A stretch of 34,772 nt of DNA from a virus. Below, piece by piece: positions 17,514-26,407 of this stretch. The notes under the pieces were generated by a model. The model was not told the DNA's origin and made no database searches. It saw nothing but the letters and a program-made list of their open reading frames with translations. The first letter of the stretch is position 1; each line of letters begins with the position of its first letter. The position numbers and the translations under genes were made by a program. The stretch lies in IMG/VR virus record IMGVR_UViG_3300029263_001075, positions 1 to 34,772 of that record; one strand, 5' to 3'.

Positions 17514-20500
17514 TTATTTCGTTTGTTTTATATTTAAGATATTTCTACCTTTTTTATATTTATTCCCATTAGTATCAGTAAGTTCTAATGATATCATATA
17601 CTTTCCTGGGTCTTTAAAAAGGTATGTTAGATACTTGCTTTCAAAATATATATCAGCCACTGATGAATTAGTAGTATTGGAGATAGTCCATCTAGGAGAA
17701 TCTTTACCAACTATTCTACATTTATCATAGACAAACATAGCCCATGTCATCGGCGGTAATACTTTTCCGTCATTAATAAATTTAGCATTTCCCCATGTAG
17801 GATTACTTGTTATACTTTGGCTTGATTTATAAATCCTACTTAAACAGTCTATATTTCCACCTGATGGTAATGTTTCAAAAGGAACATAACCAGACGGTGT
17901 AGCTGAAGAAGCAAAAATAGTATTTAATATAGTAGTACTAGGTATTGCTAATAGCTTACTAATATAAGTTGTATATAGTGCATGTCCTTGTGGATTATTA
18001 ACCTCGACACTGATATCACCAACAACACCAGTATCTAAACCTGTATCTGCTGTCCATTCAGGTGATAGACTCCCACCGCTTATGTAAGTAGTAATAAAAT
18101 TCCATTCAGCATATATTAATAGGTATAAATACTCTCTCATTAATAATGCATTAAATTCATCTAAAGATTGACCAGGCTGCTGTGTGTATGCTGATGTATC
18201 ATATACGCCATTTGCAATTGCCTCAGCCATTGCATTATATGTTGGACCAAATGCGGATGTTTGATTAAAAACATTAGGGTATGCTCCAGGCAAACCTATA
18301 GTTGTTATAGTATGTAAAATATGTTCTAAAACTTCTGTTATCTGTGCATCTCTGCTAAAAGCTAAATTCTCCCAAATAAAATCAACATTTGCATTATCAT
18401 CATTAGTATCATCCCAACCTGGTAAAGTTTCTAAAGCTGGAGTATAACTACCCATTCCAACATAACCTATTCTCTGAATTGTTTTTAAAGATTGCATTTT
18501 TTGCAATACCGCAGCTTGCTTATTGTAAACTATTCCAGTTGCAGTAGGATCTAGTATTAATTCAACGCATCTTCCAACTTTCTCTACAAAATTATCAGTA
18601 ACTGCAGGTGCACCGCTAATCGCTCCTACTGAAAGTAATGTCATTCCATTAATAGGTAATGCGTTAGCAAAGGGTGGGTATAATATAGTTGCTTGTAAAG
18701 GTCCGCCAAAATAATCAGTACCGTTTCCTGTTCCTACTGCACAAATTCGTAATCCATTTGTATCTACTATATCTACAGATTTAAAATTACCATATTGGCC
18801 ATAATATCTAGATACGGCTTGAACAAACATTTCGCTATTTGCAGAATTTAAAACCAAATTATAAACATATTTATTAATAACAGGATCAGTGCTTACATTT
18901 AATAATGAAACAGCATCTCCTAATGTAGTAACACTAGCATCAAAGTATTGAGTACCTATAATTCCTTTTGCATCTACAATTTTTAAATAACTAGTAGGTA
19001 TCATTTCGCTAAATTGAAAAAATGCAGGTGTGTCACCGGTCGTTGCTGTCATATCCCACCATAAATGATAAGCATTATTCCAAGTACATAATTTTTTATT
19101 TAAATTTTTCCATTGATATGGTCCACTAAAACTAGCCTTACCACTATCCTGATAATTTAATAATTGAAAGTCCGTTGATGTCCCAATACCAAATGTATTT
19201 AATATTGCATTAACTCTGTCAAGCGAATCATATAAGCTAGGAGTTTCTTCATCCCAAGTTACTGATGGTGTAATAGGCAAATTCCATAAAGACCCATAAT
19301 CTTTCCATGTATATTTTCCTTCACTACCCCAGGTATATGTTGCTTTCCTTGATTGATACCATCCTGAATACTCTACCTGTCTTTCTTCAATACATATTGC
19401 ATCATGTTTAACAGAAGAAGATATATTGTTGTATAAATCAAATAATTTCATTTCAACATTATATAATCCCACATAAGGTAATGTAATAGGCAAAGTTCCA
19501 TATTTGCCTACAGTTCCTCTTATTTGAAAATAATATGCTGGTGAAACATCAGATGCATCTTTATAAATTGTCCATTCAATTTCTGAAAAGTTTCCTGACT
19601 CTATACCATCCCAAGTAAATAATGTTTCGCCTGGTAATTGTATATCGGTAAACTGTCCACCGCTTGCACTATTTGCTAAAACAACATTTGTAACAAATCT
19701 ATTAACATCATTACCAAAAACTCTAACACATGGCCCTATACTACTCGTAACTTGCGACCAATCAAAAAATAACCATGGATCGGTTTGTGCTGTGATTAAT
19801 ATTAATATTTGATTATATAATGATGTTGTGATTGTTTGTATAGTATCTCCTATAACAACTGTATGTGAAACTGATGTAGCTGTATTAGGATCACTTATAG
19901 AATAAATATCCCCAACAGACGCGCCCTGTACATTAAAATCAAAAGTAAAGAAATCATTAGCATTTGTTAACTGATCCCATGTACTATCAACATTGTTCCA
20001 AGTTAAATTATTAAAGCTATCATTAGTTAACGTAATTAATGCTCCAGTTTTAACACCAGGTTGATCTGGTAGATATTCAGAAGAATATCCTTCCTTATAA
20101 TCTAAACCTGCTACTTTATTTAAATTAGGCGCATACCTAGAAAAATACGCAGCATAAACCCCAGCAACATCTTTTATTTGTACATTACCACCATTTTCTA
20201 AAGCTCCTAATACACTATTAGGATCAGGCCCGATTGGTGAAGGTGGTAGTATTTGCCCTGGTGTATACGGTCCTACAATCATATTTTGGCTTACGGCTGC
20301 CTTACCGCCTGACCCACTAAGAGGAGCAATAAAGGCATTACAATAATTAATTATAGCCTGGTTAACAATAGCAGCCTCATCCAAACAAAAAGAATCAAAT
20401 GTTCTAAGATCTTCTAAATAAGTACATGCGCTAGGTGCTATTTTAAAATCAGTATTAACACCAGCCCTGATTGTATTTGTATCATTCCTACTAATAGTAT

Positions 20501-21671
20501 TTGTAACTTCTAATAAACCAAAAAAGTCAGCCTCTGCTGTGATACCTTGTATGTGAGCATTTAGTGGAAGATATTCATTTTCTAATTTTCTCTTTAAACC
20601 AAATAGCTTAATTAAAATTTCTTCAATTGTAAAATCTTGTAATTCCTCAGTTATTGGTAAATCTTCATCGGTGAATTTTCCAGGTACTATTTTATTAATT
20701 CTATAAATAAGACTAAACATACTAGTCTTTCTAAAGTTTTTATTTGGTAATGTTATACTTTTATCATCAAATTGAACAGTAGGTGAAAACAAGTCTACTG
20801 TATTACTTTGGATATACTTACCAAACTGTGGCGAGTTAGCATTTACATTTTTCCAAAACTCTTTAAGCTTAAGATTGTTATAACCAAAAAACTTAATAGC
20901 ATTTATTAAACCTTTATAAGAACCGATAAAAGGATATATGTTGCTCCCCTCTAGCATAATCTCCTTACGCTTAAGATTAATCTCTACATAATCAGGTAAT
21001 GCTTCTTTTAGATTAGTATCTCTAAAAACTGTACTATCTGATGCTATAACATTATAACCCATATTCTGAGTCATAACCCTTAATCTTTCATCTTCTTCAA
21101 TACTTTCAGCATATACAGTAAACTCAGCAACAATAGTATTAGTACATTCATCAGTAATTACTAATGTTCTTTTATAAGTATTTTCTTCACCAGAAGAAAA
21201 AGCAATATTTACTTGTAAAGCTTCGGAGTTTATTTTATCCGTAACAATATAACCATCTGCATCTGTTGTTTGGCTATTGTCATACTCTAATGGTGCAGTA
21301 AGTTTATCTATTTTTACTAAGGGTGGGCCATCAGGTTCTTGTACTAATGCAGATTGTGTACCAGTATTAAAATTCTTATCAAATTGAAAAAGAAATATTT
21401 TGTCAGGTTGAGTAGTGACCCAACTAAAGTCCCAATCACAATCATTACCTGTATCTTGTCCAATGTATCCATGAGGATATCCAAACATGAATGTATTAGA
21501 TGTAGTATTAATCATTTTTTGTAAAATAAATAATTGACCTACTTCAAATAAATCCGTGGAAACTTGCGGCAAGAAAATATCACCAGTCCACTTGTCAGCA
21601 GTACTGTCATATTTCATATTGTAATTCTTCCCTTCTTTATCGAAGAAAAATAGATGTTTCCAATTACCCAC
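17514..21671 (-). CDS. Baseplate wedge protein, gp7-like candidate, with PKD/Ig-like segments (1385 aa, GTG start)
   Basis: The frame begins at GTG (21671-21669), 6 nt after the 89-aa gene. The next in-frame Met is residue 19, so GTG is preferred. Residues about 200-280 (LPDYVEINLKRKEIM, IYPFIGSYKGLINAIKFFGY) have the helical pattern of the tail protein I/gp7 group, which pairs with gp6/gpJ in baseplate wedges. Later segments look like PKD or Ig-like strands (PYVGLYNVEMKLFDLYNNIS; the C-terminal DPGKYMISLELTDTNG). It lies just after gp6, as gp7 does in T4. T4 gp7 is about 1030 aa, so this version is larger, probably from the inserted Ig-like domains. The gp7 call rests on that helical pattern and on gene order. 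Confidence 0.6.
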   Translation of the reverse strand: MGNWKHLFFFDKEGKNYNMKYDSTADKWTGDIFLPQVSTDLFEVGQLFILQKMINTTSNTFMFGYPHGYIGQDTGNDCDWDFSWVTTQPDKIFLFQFDKNFNTGTQSALVQEPDGPPLVKIDKLTAPLEYDNSQTTDADGYIVTDKINSEALQVNIAFSSGEENTYKRTLVITDECTNTIVAEFTVYAESIEEDERLRVMTQNMGYNVIASDSTVFRDTNLKEALPDYVEINLKRKEIMLEGSNIYPFIGSYKGLINAIKFFGYNNLKLKEFWKNVNANSPQFGKYIQSNTVDLFSPTVQFDDKSITLPNKNFRKTSMFSLIYRINKIVPGKFTDEDLPITEELQDFTIEEILIKLFGLKRKLENEYLPLNAHIQGITAEADFFGLLEVTNTISRNDTNTIRAGVNTDFKIAPSACTYLEDLRTFDSFCLDEAAIVNQAIINYCNAFIAPLSGSGGKAAVSQNMIVGPYTPGQILPPSPIGPDPNSVLGALENGGNVQIKDVAGVYAAYFSRYAPNLNKVAGLDYKEGYSSEYLPDQPGVKTGALITLTNDSFNNLTWNNVDSTWDQLTNANDFFTFDFNVQGASVGDIYSISDPNTATSVSHTVVIGDTIQTITTSLYNQILILITAQTDPWLFFDWSQVTSSIGPCVRVFGNDVNRFVTNVVLANSASGGQFTDIQLPGETLFTWDGIESGNFSEIEWTIYKDASDVSPAYYFQIRGTVGKYGTLPITLPYVGLYNVEMKLFDLYNNISSSVKHDAICIEERQVEYSGWYQSRKATYTWGSEGKYTWKDYGSLWNLPITPSVTWDEETPSLYDSLDRVNAILNTFGIGTSTDFQLLNYQDSGKASFSGPYQWKNLNKKLCTWNNAYHLWWDMTATTGDTPAFFQFSEMIPTSYLKIVDAKGIIGTQYFDASVTTLGDAVSLLNVSTDPVINKYVYNLVLNSANSEMFVQAVSRYYGQYGNFKSVDIVDTNGLRICAVGTGNGTDYFGGPLQATILYPPFANALPINGMTLLSVGAISGAPAVTDNFVEKVGRCVELILDPTATGIVYNKQAAVLQKMQSLKTIQRIGYVGMGSYTPALETLPGWDDTNDDNANVDFIWENLAFSRDAQITEVLEHILHTITTIGLPGAYPNVFNQTSAFGPTYNAMAEAIANGVYDTSAYTQQPGQSLDEFNALLMREYLYLLIYAEWNFITTYISGGSLSPEWTADTGLDTGVVGDISVEVNNPQGHALYTTYISKLLAIPSTTILNTIFASSATPSGYVPFETLPSGGNIDCLSRIYKSSQSITSNPTWGNAKFINDGKVLPPMTWAMFVYDKCRIVGKDSPRWTISNTTNSSVADIYFESKYLTYLFKDPGKYMISLELTDTNGNKYKKGRNILNIKQTK
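17527..17536 (-). promoter_or_regulatory. Variant promoter-like box TAAATATAAA before the 214-aa gene
   Basis: TAAATATAAA lies 15 nt before the ATG at 17512, the same sequence and distance as at the 451-aa gene. It lies inside the 3' end of the 1385-aa gene. It differs from AATATATAAA at two positions, so it is a weaker call. Confidence 0.3.
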
Positions 21672-21677
21672 TATACT

Positions 21678-21947
21678 TTAGTTTATTTTTTGATACCATT
21701 TAGGAACTGCAAAATTATAAAAAATTCTTAAATATTTAACTCTATTAATATAAAACACCATGATAGGATTTAGATAATCTTCCAGGAATTTTTTAATATG
21801 TCTATTCCTAAACATATAGTTAGACATGGTGCCTTTTAATAAATTAGTAGAATAATCATGACCTGTATTTTTTAATTGCCACCCCTCTTCGTATGTAGCC
21901 CTATATAAACTAGGAAAGCCTGTTCTATTATCTTTTACTGTTGCCAT
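21678..21947 (-). CDS. Small basic protein between gp6 and gp7-like genes
   Basis: An 89-aa protein, basic and rich in aromatic residues (FPSLYRATYEEGWQLKNTGH; FYINRVKYLRIFYNFAVPKW). There is no clear membrane segment or signal. It starts 1 nt after the gp6 stop and ends 6 nt before the gp7-like start, so all three are probably translated together. AAGGA lies about 9 nt before the ATG but is also the end of the gp6 reading frame. I do not recognise a family. The tight placement suggests a wedge accessory or an assembly factor for gp6-gp7 joining, but this is inference from position alone. Confidence 0.7.
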   Translation of the reverse strand: MATVKDNRTGFPSLYRATYEEGWQLKNTGHDYSTNLLKGTMSNYMFRNRHIKKFLEDYLNPIMVFYINRVKYLRIFYNFAVPKWYQKIN

Positions 21948-21948
21948 A

Positions 21949-23805
21949 TTAATTTCCTTTTAATGCTTCGAGTGTTGGGTTATTCTGTAGCCTTCCTGTA
22001 TTTAAACCTGCAGAGTTAACACCAGTTGCAATAGTTGTTCCTCTGTTTCTTTTTGTGCTATTATATTTTTCTTGCTGAATATTATTATAAAGATTATTTT
22101 GAATACCTTCTTTATAAAATACATTTAAAGAACTAATTTTATTAGCTTCTGGAATTGGTTCATAATAAGTACCATTTCTATCTTTCCATCCACCTCTAAT
22201 AATTGCTATGTCATTATTTTCGATAATTACATCACCAAAGCTATCTAAACCTAATTGCGGATCTTCACCTTTTTTCAATACAATTTTTTTGTTTTCTATT
22301 AAAACCCTTTGGTCAGTTAAAGGATCTGTTCCATAAACAGGCACAAAGTAAAAACCATCTCTAATAGCACTTTCATTTTTTTCTGAAATAAAGAATACAT
22401 TTACAGAATCAATACCTTCTACGTTTTCAATAATTGAAATAATATCAGATCTTGGAATTCTATCTCTTCTGTTTACATTTAAAAAATACTCGTCTAAGTT
22501 TTTTCTTATTTCAATTCTTATTTCATCCTTATCAAAATTTTCAAACCATCTTACTACAATATTAAGAGCATACTTAGTAACAATAGGATCAACTATTCTA
22601 GTTTCAGCAGTAACTACCTGTCTACCACTCTTATTTAAAATTTCATAAGTCATCTCCTTTTCCTGCGGAGTCATTGTAAATTCTACTTCTGGTATACTAA
22701 AATAATCCAAGTCACTTGTTAATTTCTTTTTAACATCTGGTATTAAAAACAAGTAAATAATATTATCGTCATTTAAATATTCATCATTCTTAGTATTATA
22801 TGCATCTATGAAAGACCAAAAATCATACTTACTTAAATAGTAAATATAATTATTAGGATTTGCTAATACGAATGAATTACTTTGGTATGGCGCAATTAAT
22901 CTAGTGAAAGTAGGATCTTCAGAATCAGAACCAAACATAGGTGTTCTTGTAATATTCATAGATAAGATTAAATTTAAATCTACTTGCTCACCTGACGAAT
23001 CTGTGCCTGGGGTTGAAAATTTCATATCTATTTGCTTACCTCCAATATTACCTGCTGCTCCTCTGGTCTTTATATATGTAACCCTGATGCGAGAACCTAA
23101 TGCAGGTGGTAATCCAAATTGATTATTACCAAAAAATATGCTTAATCCACCATTTACACTAGTTTTAACCATAACAGCCTTTGCACCATTATTCATGTCA
23201 TATAGTGAATCTTCATTTTTCCATAATTGACCATCAACAAAAACATTAACTAAATATTGATCTGTTGGTTCTTTTGTAGTTAAATTATAACTCTGTAATG
23301 GGTTACCTGAACCAGTAAATGATTGCTCATCTTTTTCACCTTGGATAACTTCTACATTAACAAACGCTTTTGTGGTTTTTTCTAATCTAATAAAGTCACT
23401 ATTAAATTTTAAAAAGTAAGTTAAATTATTTTGTGATATTTCAAAACTAGCACCATTAATTATTTGTACATAATCACCACTAAGAAGGCTAGCGGCACTT
23501 GTATTTAATCGCAATCCAATTATACCTCTTGCAGATATACCTCTTGTAGGATCATGACCAGTTAATCTAGACAAACCGTATATAGACTCGATGTTTCTAG
23601 CTCGTGAAATATTTAATTCTGTAGCAACTGCTTCTATATAGAAAAATATTAATTCTCCTAAATTTGATACTACAGTTAAGACTTGACCAAAGGGAGATGC
23701 TGGCGTGAATGTTTCCACGGCCTGGTCATAAGTTCTTTGGAGATATTCAAATGAATCCTCAAATAACTCAGTAGCTTTTAATCTTGTTTTACTAAAAAAT
23801 GACAT
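21949..23805 (-). CDS. Baseplate wedge protein, gp6/gpJ-like
   Basis: A 618-aa protein with the layout of the baseplate J/gp6 family. A helical N-terminus (about 1-85) is followed by a beta domain containing FGNNQFGLPPALGSRIRVTY (225-244) and then AAGNIGG, the pattern shared by P2 gpJ and T4 gp6. A mixed domain near 410-480 carries EIRIEIRKNLDEYFLNVNRR and IIENVEGIDSVNVFF, the typical gpJ C-terminal dimer region. About 135 further residues end in an Asn/Gly/Thr-rich tail. In T4, gp6 forms the ring that joins gp25, gp53 and gp7, and the gene order gp25-gp6 is kept here. Spacing from gp25 is 13 nt and the leader is A-rich. Confidence 0.85.
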   Translation of the reverse strand: MSFFSKTRLKATELFEDSFEYLQRTYDQAVETFTPASPFGQVLTVVSNLGELIFFYIEAVATELNISRARNIESIYGLSRLTGHDPTRGISARGIIGLRLNTSAASLLSGDYVQIINGASFEISQNNLTYFLKFNSDFIRLEKTTKAFVNVEVIQGEKDEQSFTGSGNPLQSYNLTTKEPTDQYLVNVFVDGQLWKNEDSLYDMNNGAKAVMVKTSVNGGLSIFFGNNQFGLPPALGSRIRVTYIKTRGAAGNIGGKQIDMKFSTPGTDSSGEQVDLNLILSMNITRTPMFGSDSEDPTFTRLIAPYQSNSFVLANPNNYIYYLSKYDFWSFIDAYNTKNDEYLNDDNIIYLFLIPDVKKKLTSDLDYFSIPEVEFTMTPQEKEMTYEILNKSGRQVVTAETRIVDPIVTKYALNIVVRWFENFDKDEIRIEIRKNLDEYFLNVNRRDRIPRSDIISIIENVEGIDSVNVFFISEKNESAIRDGFYFVPVYGTDPLTDQRVLIENKKIVLKKGEDPQLGLDSFGDVIIENNDIAIIRGGWKDRNGTYYEPIPEANKISSLNVFYKEGIQNNLYNNIQQEKYNSTKRNRGTTIATGVNSAGLNTGRLQNNPTLEALKGN

Positions 23806-23818
23806 TTACTTTATTATT

Positions 23819-24181
23819 TTAAAAAAGAGCCCCTATAACTCTCTGTTCATTTACAAAAATATCCACAAAGGCACCATTCCTATCCTCTGTTGTAAAAAAA
23901 CTAACTCTGGTGTCTACATCAAATCCTGCTGTTGCTGGTGTGCAGTATGCAGATATTTGACCATTAATATTATTTTGTATAGTGTTCTCATTTAATACTA
24001 ATGAAAAAATTAATTCATCTAAATTAGCACCCATATTAGGAGATCCTAACACCTCACCTTTACGTGTAAATAAACAATTTTCTATCTTAATAATTAATTG
24101 AGATAAAGTATCATTTACTTCTAAAGTAGCATCATTAAATTTAGGAGCCTTGGCATCCCTACTATACATATCTCTAATCAT
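23819..24181 (-). CDS. Baseplate wedge protein, gp25-like
   Basis: A 120-aa protein of the gp25/GPW group: helical N-terminus (LEVNDTLSQLIIKIENCLFT), then GEVLGSPNMGANLDELIFSL, which matches the family pattern GE(R)xxxPxxGxxLxxLLF, and a following helix and beta hairpin. Length fits the family (about 110-135 aa). In T4, gp25 sits at the wedge centre and starts sheath assembly. The EPR motif that touches gp6 is not intact: the matching place reads YCTPATAG. The gene precedes gp6 directly, as expected. It has its own promoter-like box and a hairpin before its ATG. Met5 is a possible alternative start. Confidence 0.85.
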   Translation of the reverse strand: MIRDMYSRDAKAPKFNDATLEVNDTLSQLIIKIENCLFTRKGEVLGSPNMGANLDELIFSLVLNENTIQNNINGQISAYCTPATAGFDVDTRVSFFTTEDRNGAFVDIFVNEQRVIGALF

Positions 24182-24183
24182 TG

Positions 24184-24213
24184 GAGAACACTAATTTTTT
24201 ATTATATATTCTC
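24184..24213 (-). promoter_or_regulatory. Hairpin overlapping promoter-like box, before gp25
   Basis: In RNA sense, GAGAAUAU (24213-24206) can pair with GUGUUCUC (24191-24184) over 8 bp including two G-U pairs. The 3' arm ends 2 nt before the gp25 ATG. The 5' arm covers the first half of the promoter-like box, so RNA begun downstream of the box could not form the stem. It is weaker than the hairpins at 10823 and 26408, but has the same geometry. Confidence 0.4.
24201..24210 (-). promoter_or_regulatory. T4-late-like promoter box AATATATAAT
   Basis: The box lies 20 nt before the gp25 ATG in a 60-nt gap, preceded by G as at the amidoligase and 1567-aa genes. A start about 6 nt past it would leave a leader of about 14 nt. 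Confidence 0.5.
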
Positions 24214-24241
24214 TTTTACTTTAATAGCTTTCAGATTATAA

Positions 24242-25105
24242 TTATCCAGTAAAAAAGTAATCAACACCCTCATCATTTTTTATTTCTTCAACTACTCTGT
24301 CTACTTCATCTCTACCTTCAGAAGAAATCATATCATAATTAATTGTAATGTTACCTGGAAGATTAAATGAAAAGGTTCCTAATATTCTAGCTAATTGTAT
24401 TTTAGCTTGACCCATAACATATCTTTGAAATGCCTCATCTTCAAATAACGCGCAATCTGGTATAGTAGAAAATATTTCAAATATAGTAGCTCTCTTTGGT
24501 AATTCACCTTGAAATCTAAACTTTTTTGTTAATCTATTATAAGTATATGATATCTGTGGTAAAAGAACTTGTCTTGCATTATCCATAAATAATGAATTTA
24601 CTACATAGTACATTAGATTTTCACTACCAATACCTGCACCATAAACATCATCATAAATAAACTTATCAATAGAAAAATCAACATCTCCTGCATTAAAGCC
24701 TAGTGAACCAAAACCACCATCTTCTCCACTAAATCCACCAATTTCAAATACTGCATTTACTGAATATACTCTAGATGGCATTTGAACTATACCTCGAGGA
24801 TTAGCAATGTTAGCTTTATTAGTTATTGTTTCTTTATCTGAACCTGCCCCATAAGGTACGCCTTGCATAAAGTCTGCTTTATTTACTGCACCTGCTGGTA
24901 AAGCAATATACATTTGCTCTACACTATCCTCATATATTTTATAAAAGTATTGTTTTGCTCTTTTTATAATATTGTTTAATTCCTTTTTAGGAACAGTGAA
25001 CGGTATTTGGCAAGCAATAGTAAGATCATCATTAATTAATTTTATTAATGCATCTAAACATGCAGCTTCATCTGGATCATTACAATAAGTATTCTTGTTA
25101 GCCAT
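24242..25105 (-). CDS. Virion structural protein, neck/baseplate type (287 aa)
   Basis: Visible parts are a helical N-terminus (ELNNIIKRAKQYFYKIYEDS, about 47-66), a Gly-rich variable middle (GGFSGEDGGFGSLGF), and a C-terminal helix-turn region (GQAKIQLARILGTFSFNLPG, then ITINYDMISSEGRDEVDRVV). The C-terminal pattern, AKxxLxRIxG followed by a Pro-Gly turn and a long acidic helix, resembles structural proteins that I associate with neck or baseplate regions of large marine myophages. I cannot fix the exact homologue. It sits 6 nt after the amidoligase gene and 60 nt before gp25. A structural role is likely. Its place, neck or wedge, is unresolved. Confidence 0.6.
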   Translation of the reverse strand: MANKNTYCNDPDEAACLDALIKLINDDLTIACQIPFTVPKKELNNIIKRAKQYFYKIYEDSVEQMYIALPAGAVNKADFMQGVPYGAGSDKETITNKANIANPRGIVQMPSRVYSVNAVFEIGGFSGEDGGFGSLGFNAGDVDFSIDKFIYDDVYGAGIGSENLMYYVVNSLFMDNARQVLLPQISYTYNRLTKKFRFQGELPKRATIFEIFSTIPDCALFEDEAFQRYVMGQAKIQLARILGTFSFNLPGNITINYDMISSEGRDEVDRVVEEIKNDEGVDYFFTG

Positions 25106-25111
25106 CTTATT

Positions 25112-26404
25112 TTATATTTTTTCTATTTCAATAATTTCTGTGTTTTCAAATTTAGCAAAATCAGTAGCTCTACCTTTTCTAAAAATACCACCTTCCATAT
25201 CTCCACTAAATACACCTCTCACACCAAATACATATGAATCTTTACACATGACATTTCTTGCTACATATGAATCTTCAATCTTAGAATCAGTAGCTTCAGT
25301 AGCACCAAACAAATTACTTTCAGTAATTGATGAGTTAACTAATTCTGTACTAAATATATCACAATTTAAAATATTACCTTGTATTTTAGAATCAACGATA
25401 TCAAATCCTTTTATTTCAAAGCATTTCATTAACTCTGCACCTTTAAGTTGCATTCTACCAGTATCTGCATCGTAATTAACCAAACCTTCTTTTAATCCAG
25501 CCTTAGTTAATAATTCGAATAAAGGTTCCCTCATTTTAGGGTAATAAGTTTCAATGATTTGATCTGCTGTTTTTAAATCAACCATTAGATTAATTTTAGG
25601 AAACTTTTTCTTAAATGCTTGGTAATCTTTATAAGACTCTACAATACCTTTATGCTTTTCTAATATAACATCTAAATTTTTAATGTCTTCTGCATTATAA
25701 ACAGGATCAGTTAAACTTTCATATAGTGATATCACGAAATGTTCTGTCATATTCATTATGGTATTATATTTCTTTTCATAATCTTTACCACCTAAATATC
25801 TAAATTCAATATAATTTTTTGGTATTTTAGAAAAGTTTACACCATAATATTTCTCAGAAACAAACATGTAATTTTGCCAGGAAACTCTACCTGGTGAAGG
25901 TTGTGTCATGCCGCTTAGTGGTAATATAAATTTTATAGATTTAGCATAAACAGAATCTTTTCTGTCTGGGAATGCTTCATATACTGCATTTTCATTAAAG
26001 TTAAGAACAAACTTACCAATATCTAAAGATGATACATTAGTAGGGGTTCCTAATTTTTTGCCATCAAAGGCAATATTAATATGTATAGAGCAACGGTCAT
26101 TAGTAGATCCATTTTCTCTTATCCATTTTAAAGTTTTTGCAATAATAAGCTTTGATTCAACAAATGGCATTGGCCCAGTTACTAATTCAATCATACCACT
26201 ACCACCAGAATTATCTGGTTCTAGTTTAAATATTTCATCACTTGGTGTAAATTCACTGTGGGCTTTTTCTTCAATTCGTATTTGCTTATTAAGAGCATTG
26301 GATAAGCTATATTTAACCTCATCCATCCCTTCGTTTGCAAAGAATTCAAATTCTAATCCAATCTTGGATGAATATATTGCATTTAGCTGTTCGTTAGTAT
26401 ACAT
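25112..26404 (-). CDS. Amidoligase-fold enzyme with C-terminal beta-helix-like repeats
   Basis: A 430-aa protein. The N-terminal 210 residues carry the spaced motifs of the amidoligase (COOH-NH2 ligase, glutamine-synthetase-like) group: IGLEFEFF (15-22, acidic E18 and E20), MIELVTGPMP (71-80, E73), DRCSIHINIA (103-112, H108) and NYIEFRYLGG (197-206, E200, R202). This group makes amide bonds using ATP and metal. The family often has HxH where this protein has H108-I-N110. A helical linker follows (210-330). Residues about 330-425 are short, pentapeptide-like repeats (GNILNCDIFSTELVNSSITE and on), suggesting a beta-helix. Substrate is unknown. Candidates are phage tail proteins or host surface peptides. 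It has its own promoter box and a strong hairpin at its start. Confidence 0.7.
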   Translation of the reverse strand: MYTNEQLNAIYSSKIGLEFEFFANEGMDEVKYSLSNALNKQIRIEEKAHSEFTPSDEIFKLEPDNSGGSGMIELVTGPMPFVESKLIIAKTLKWIRENGSTNDRCSIHINIAFDGKKLGTPTNVSSLDIGKFVLNFNENAVYEAFPDRKDSVYAKSIKFILPLSGMTQPSPGRVSWQNYMFVSEKYYGVNFSKIPKNYIEFRYLGGKDYEKKYNTIMNMTEHFVISLYESLTDPVYNAEDIKNLDVILEKHKGIVESYKDYQAFKKKFPKINLMVDLKTADQIIETYYPKMREPLFELLTKAGLKEGLVNYDADTGRMQLKGAELMKCFEIKGFDIVDSKIQGNILNCDIFSTELVNSSITESNLFGATEATDSKIEDSYVARNVMCKDSYVFGVRGVFSGDMEGGIFRKGRATDFAKFENTEIIEIEKI

Positions 26405-26407
26405 GTA

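Noticed and set aside
25111-25120. AAAATATAAA box before the 287-aa gene
   Set aside because: Only 6 nt separate it from the ATG, too close for a T4-late-like start to yield a leader, and A-rich DNA there makes it likely by chance.
25095-25475. Plus-strand frame opposite the amidoligase C-terminus
   Set aside because: It is antisense to the beta-helix-like repeats, with no leader and no family resemblance.
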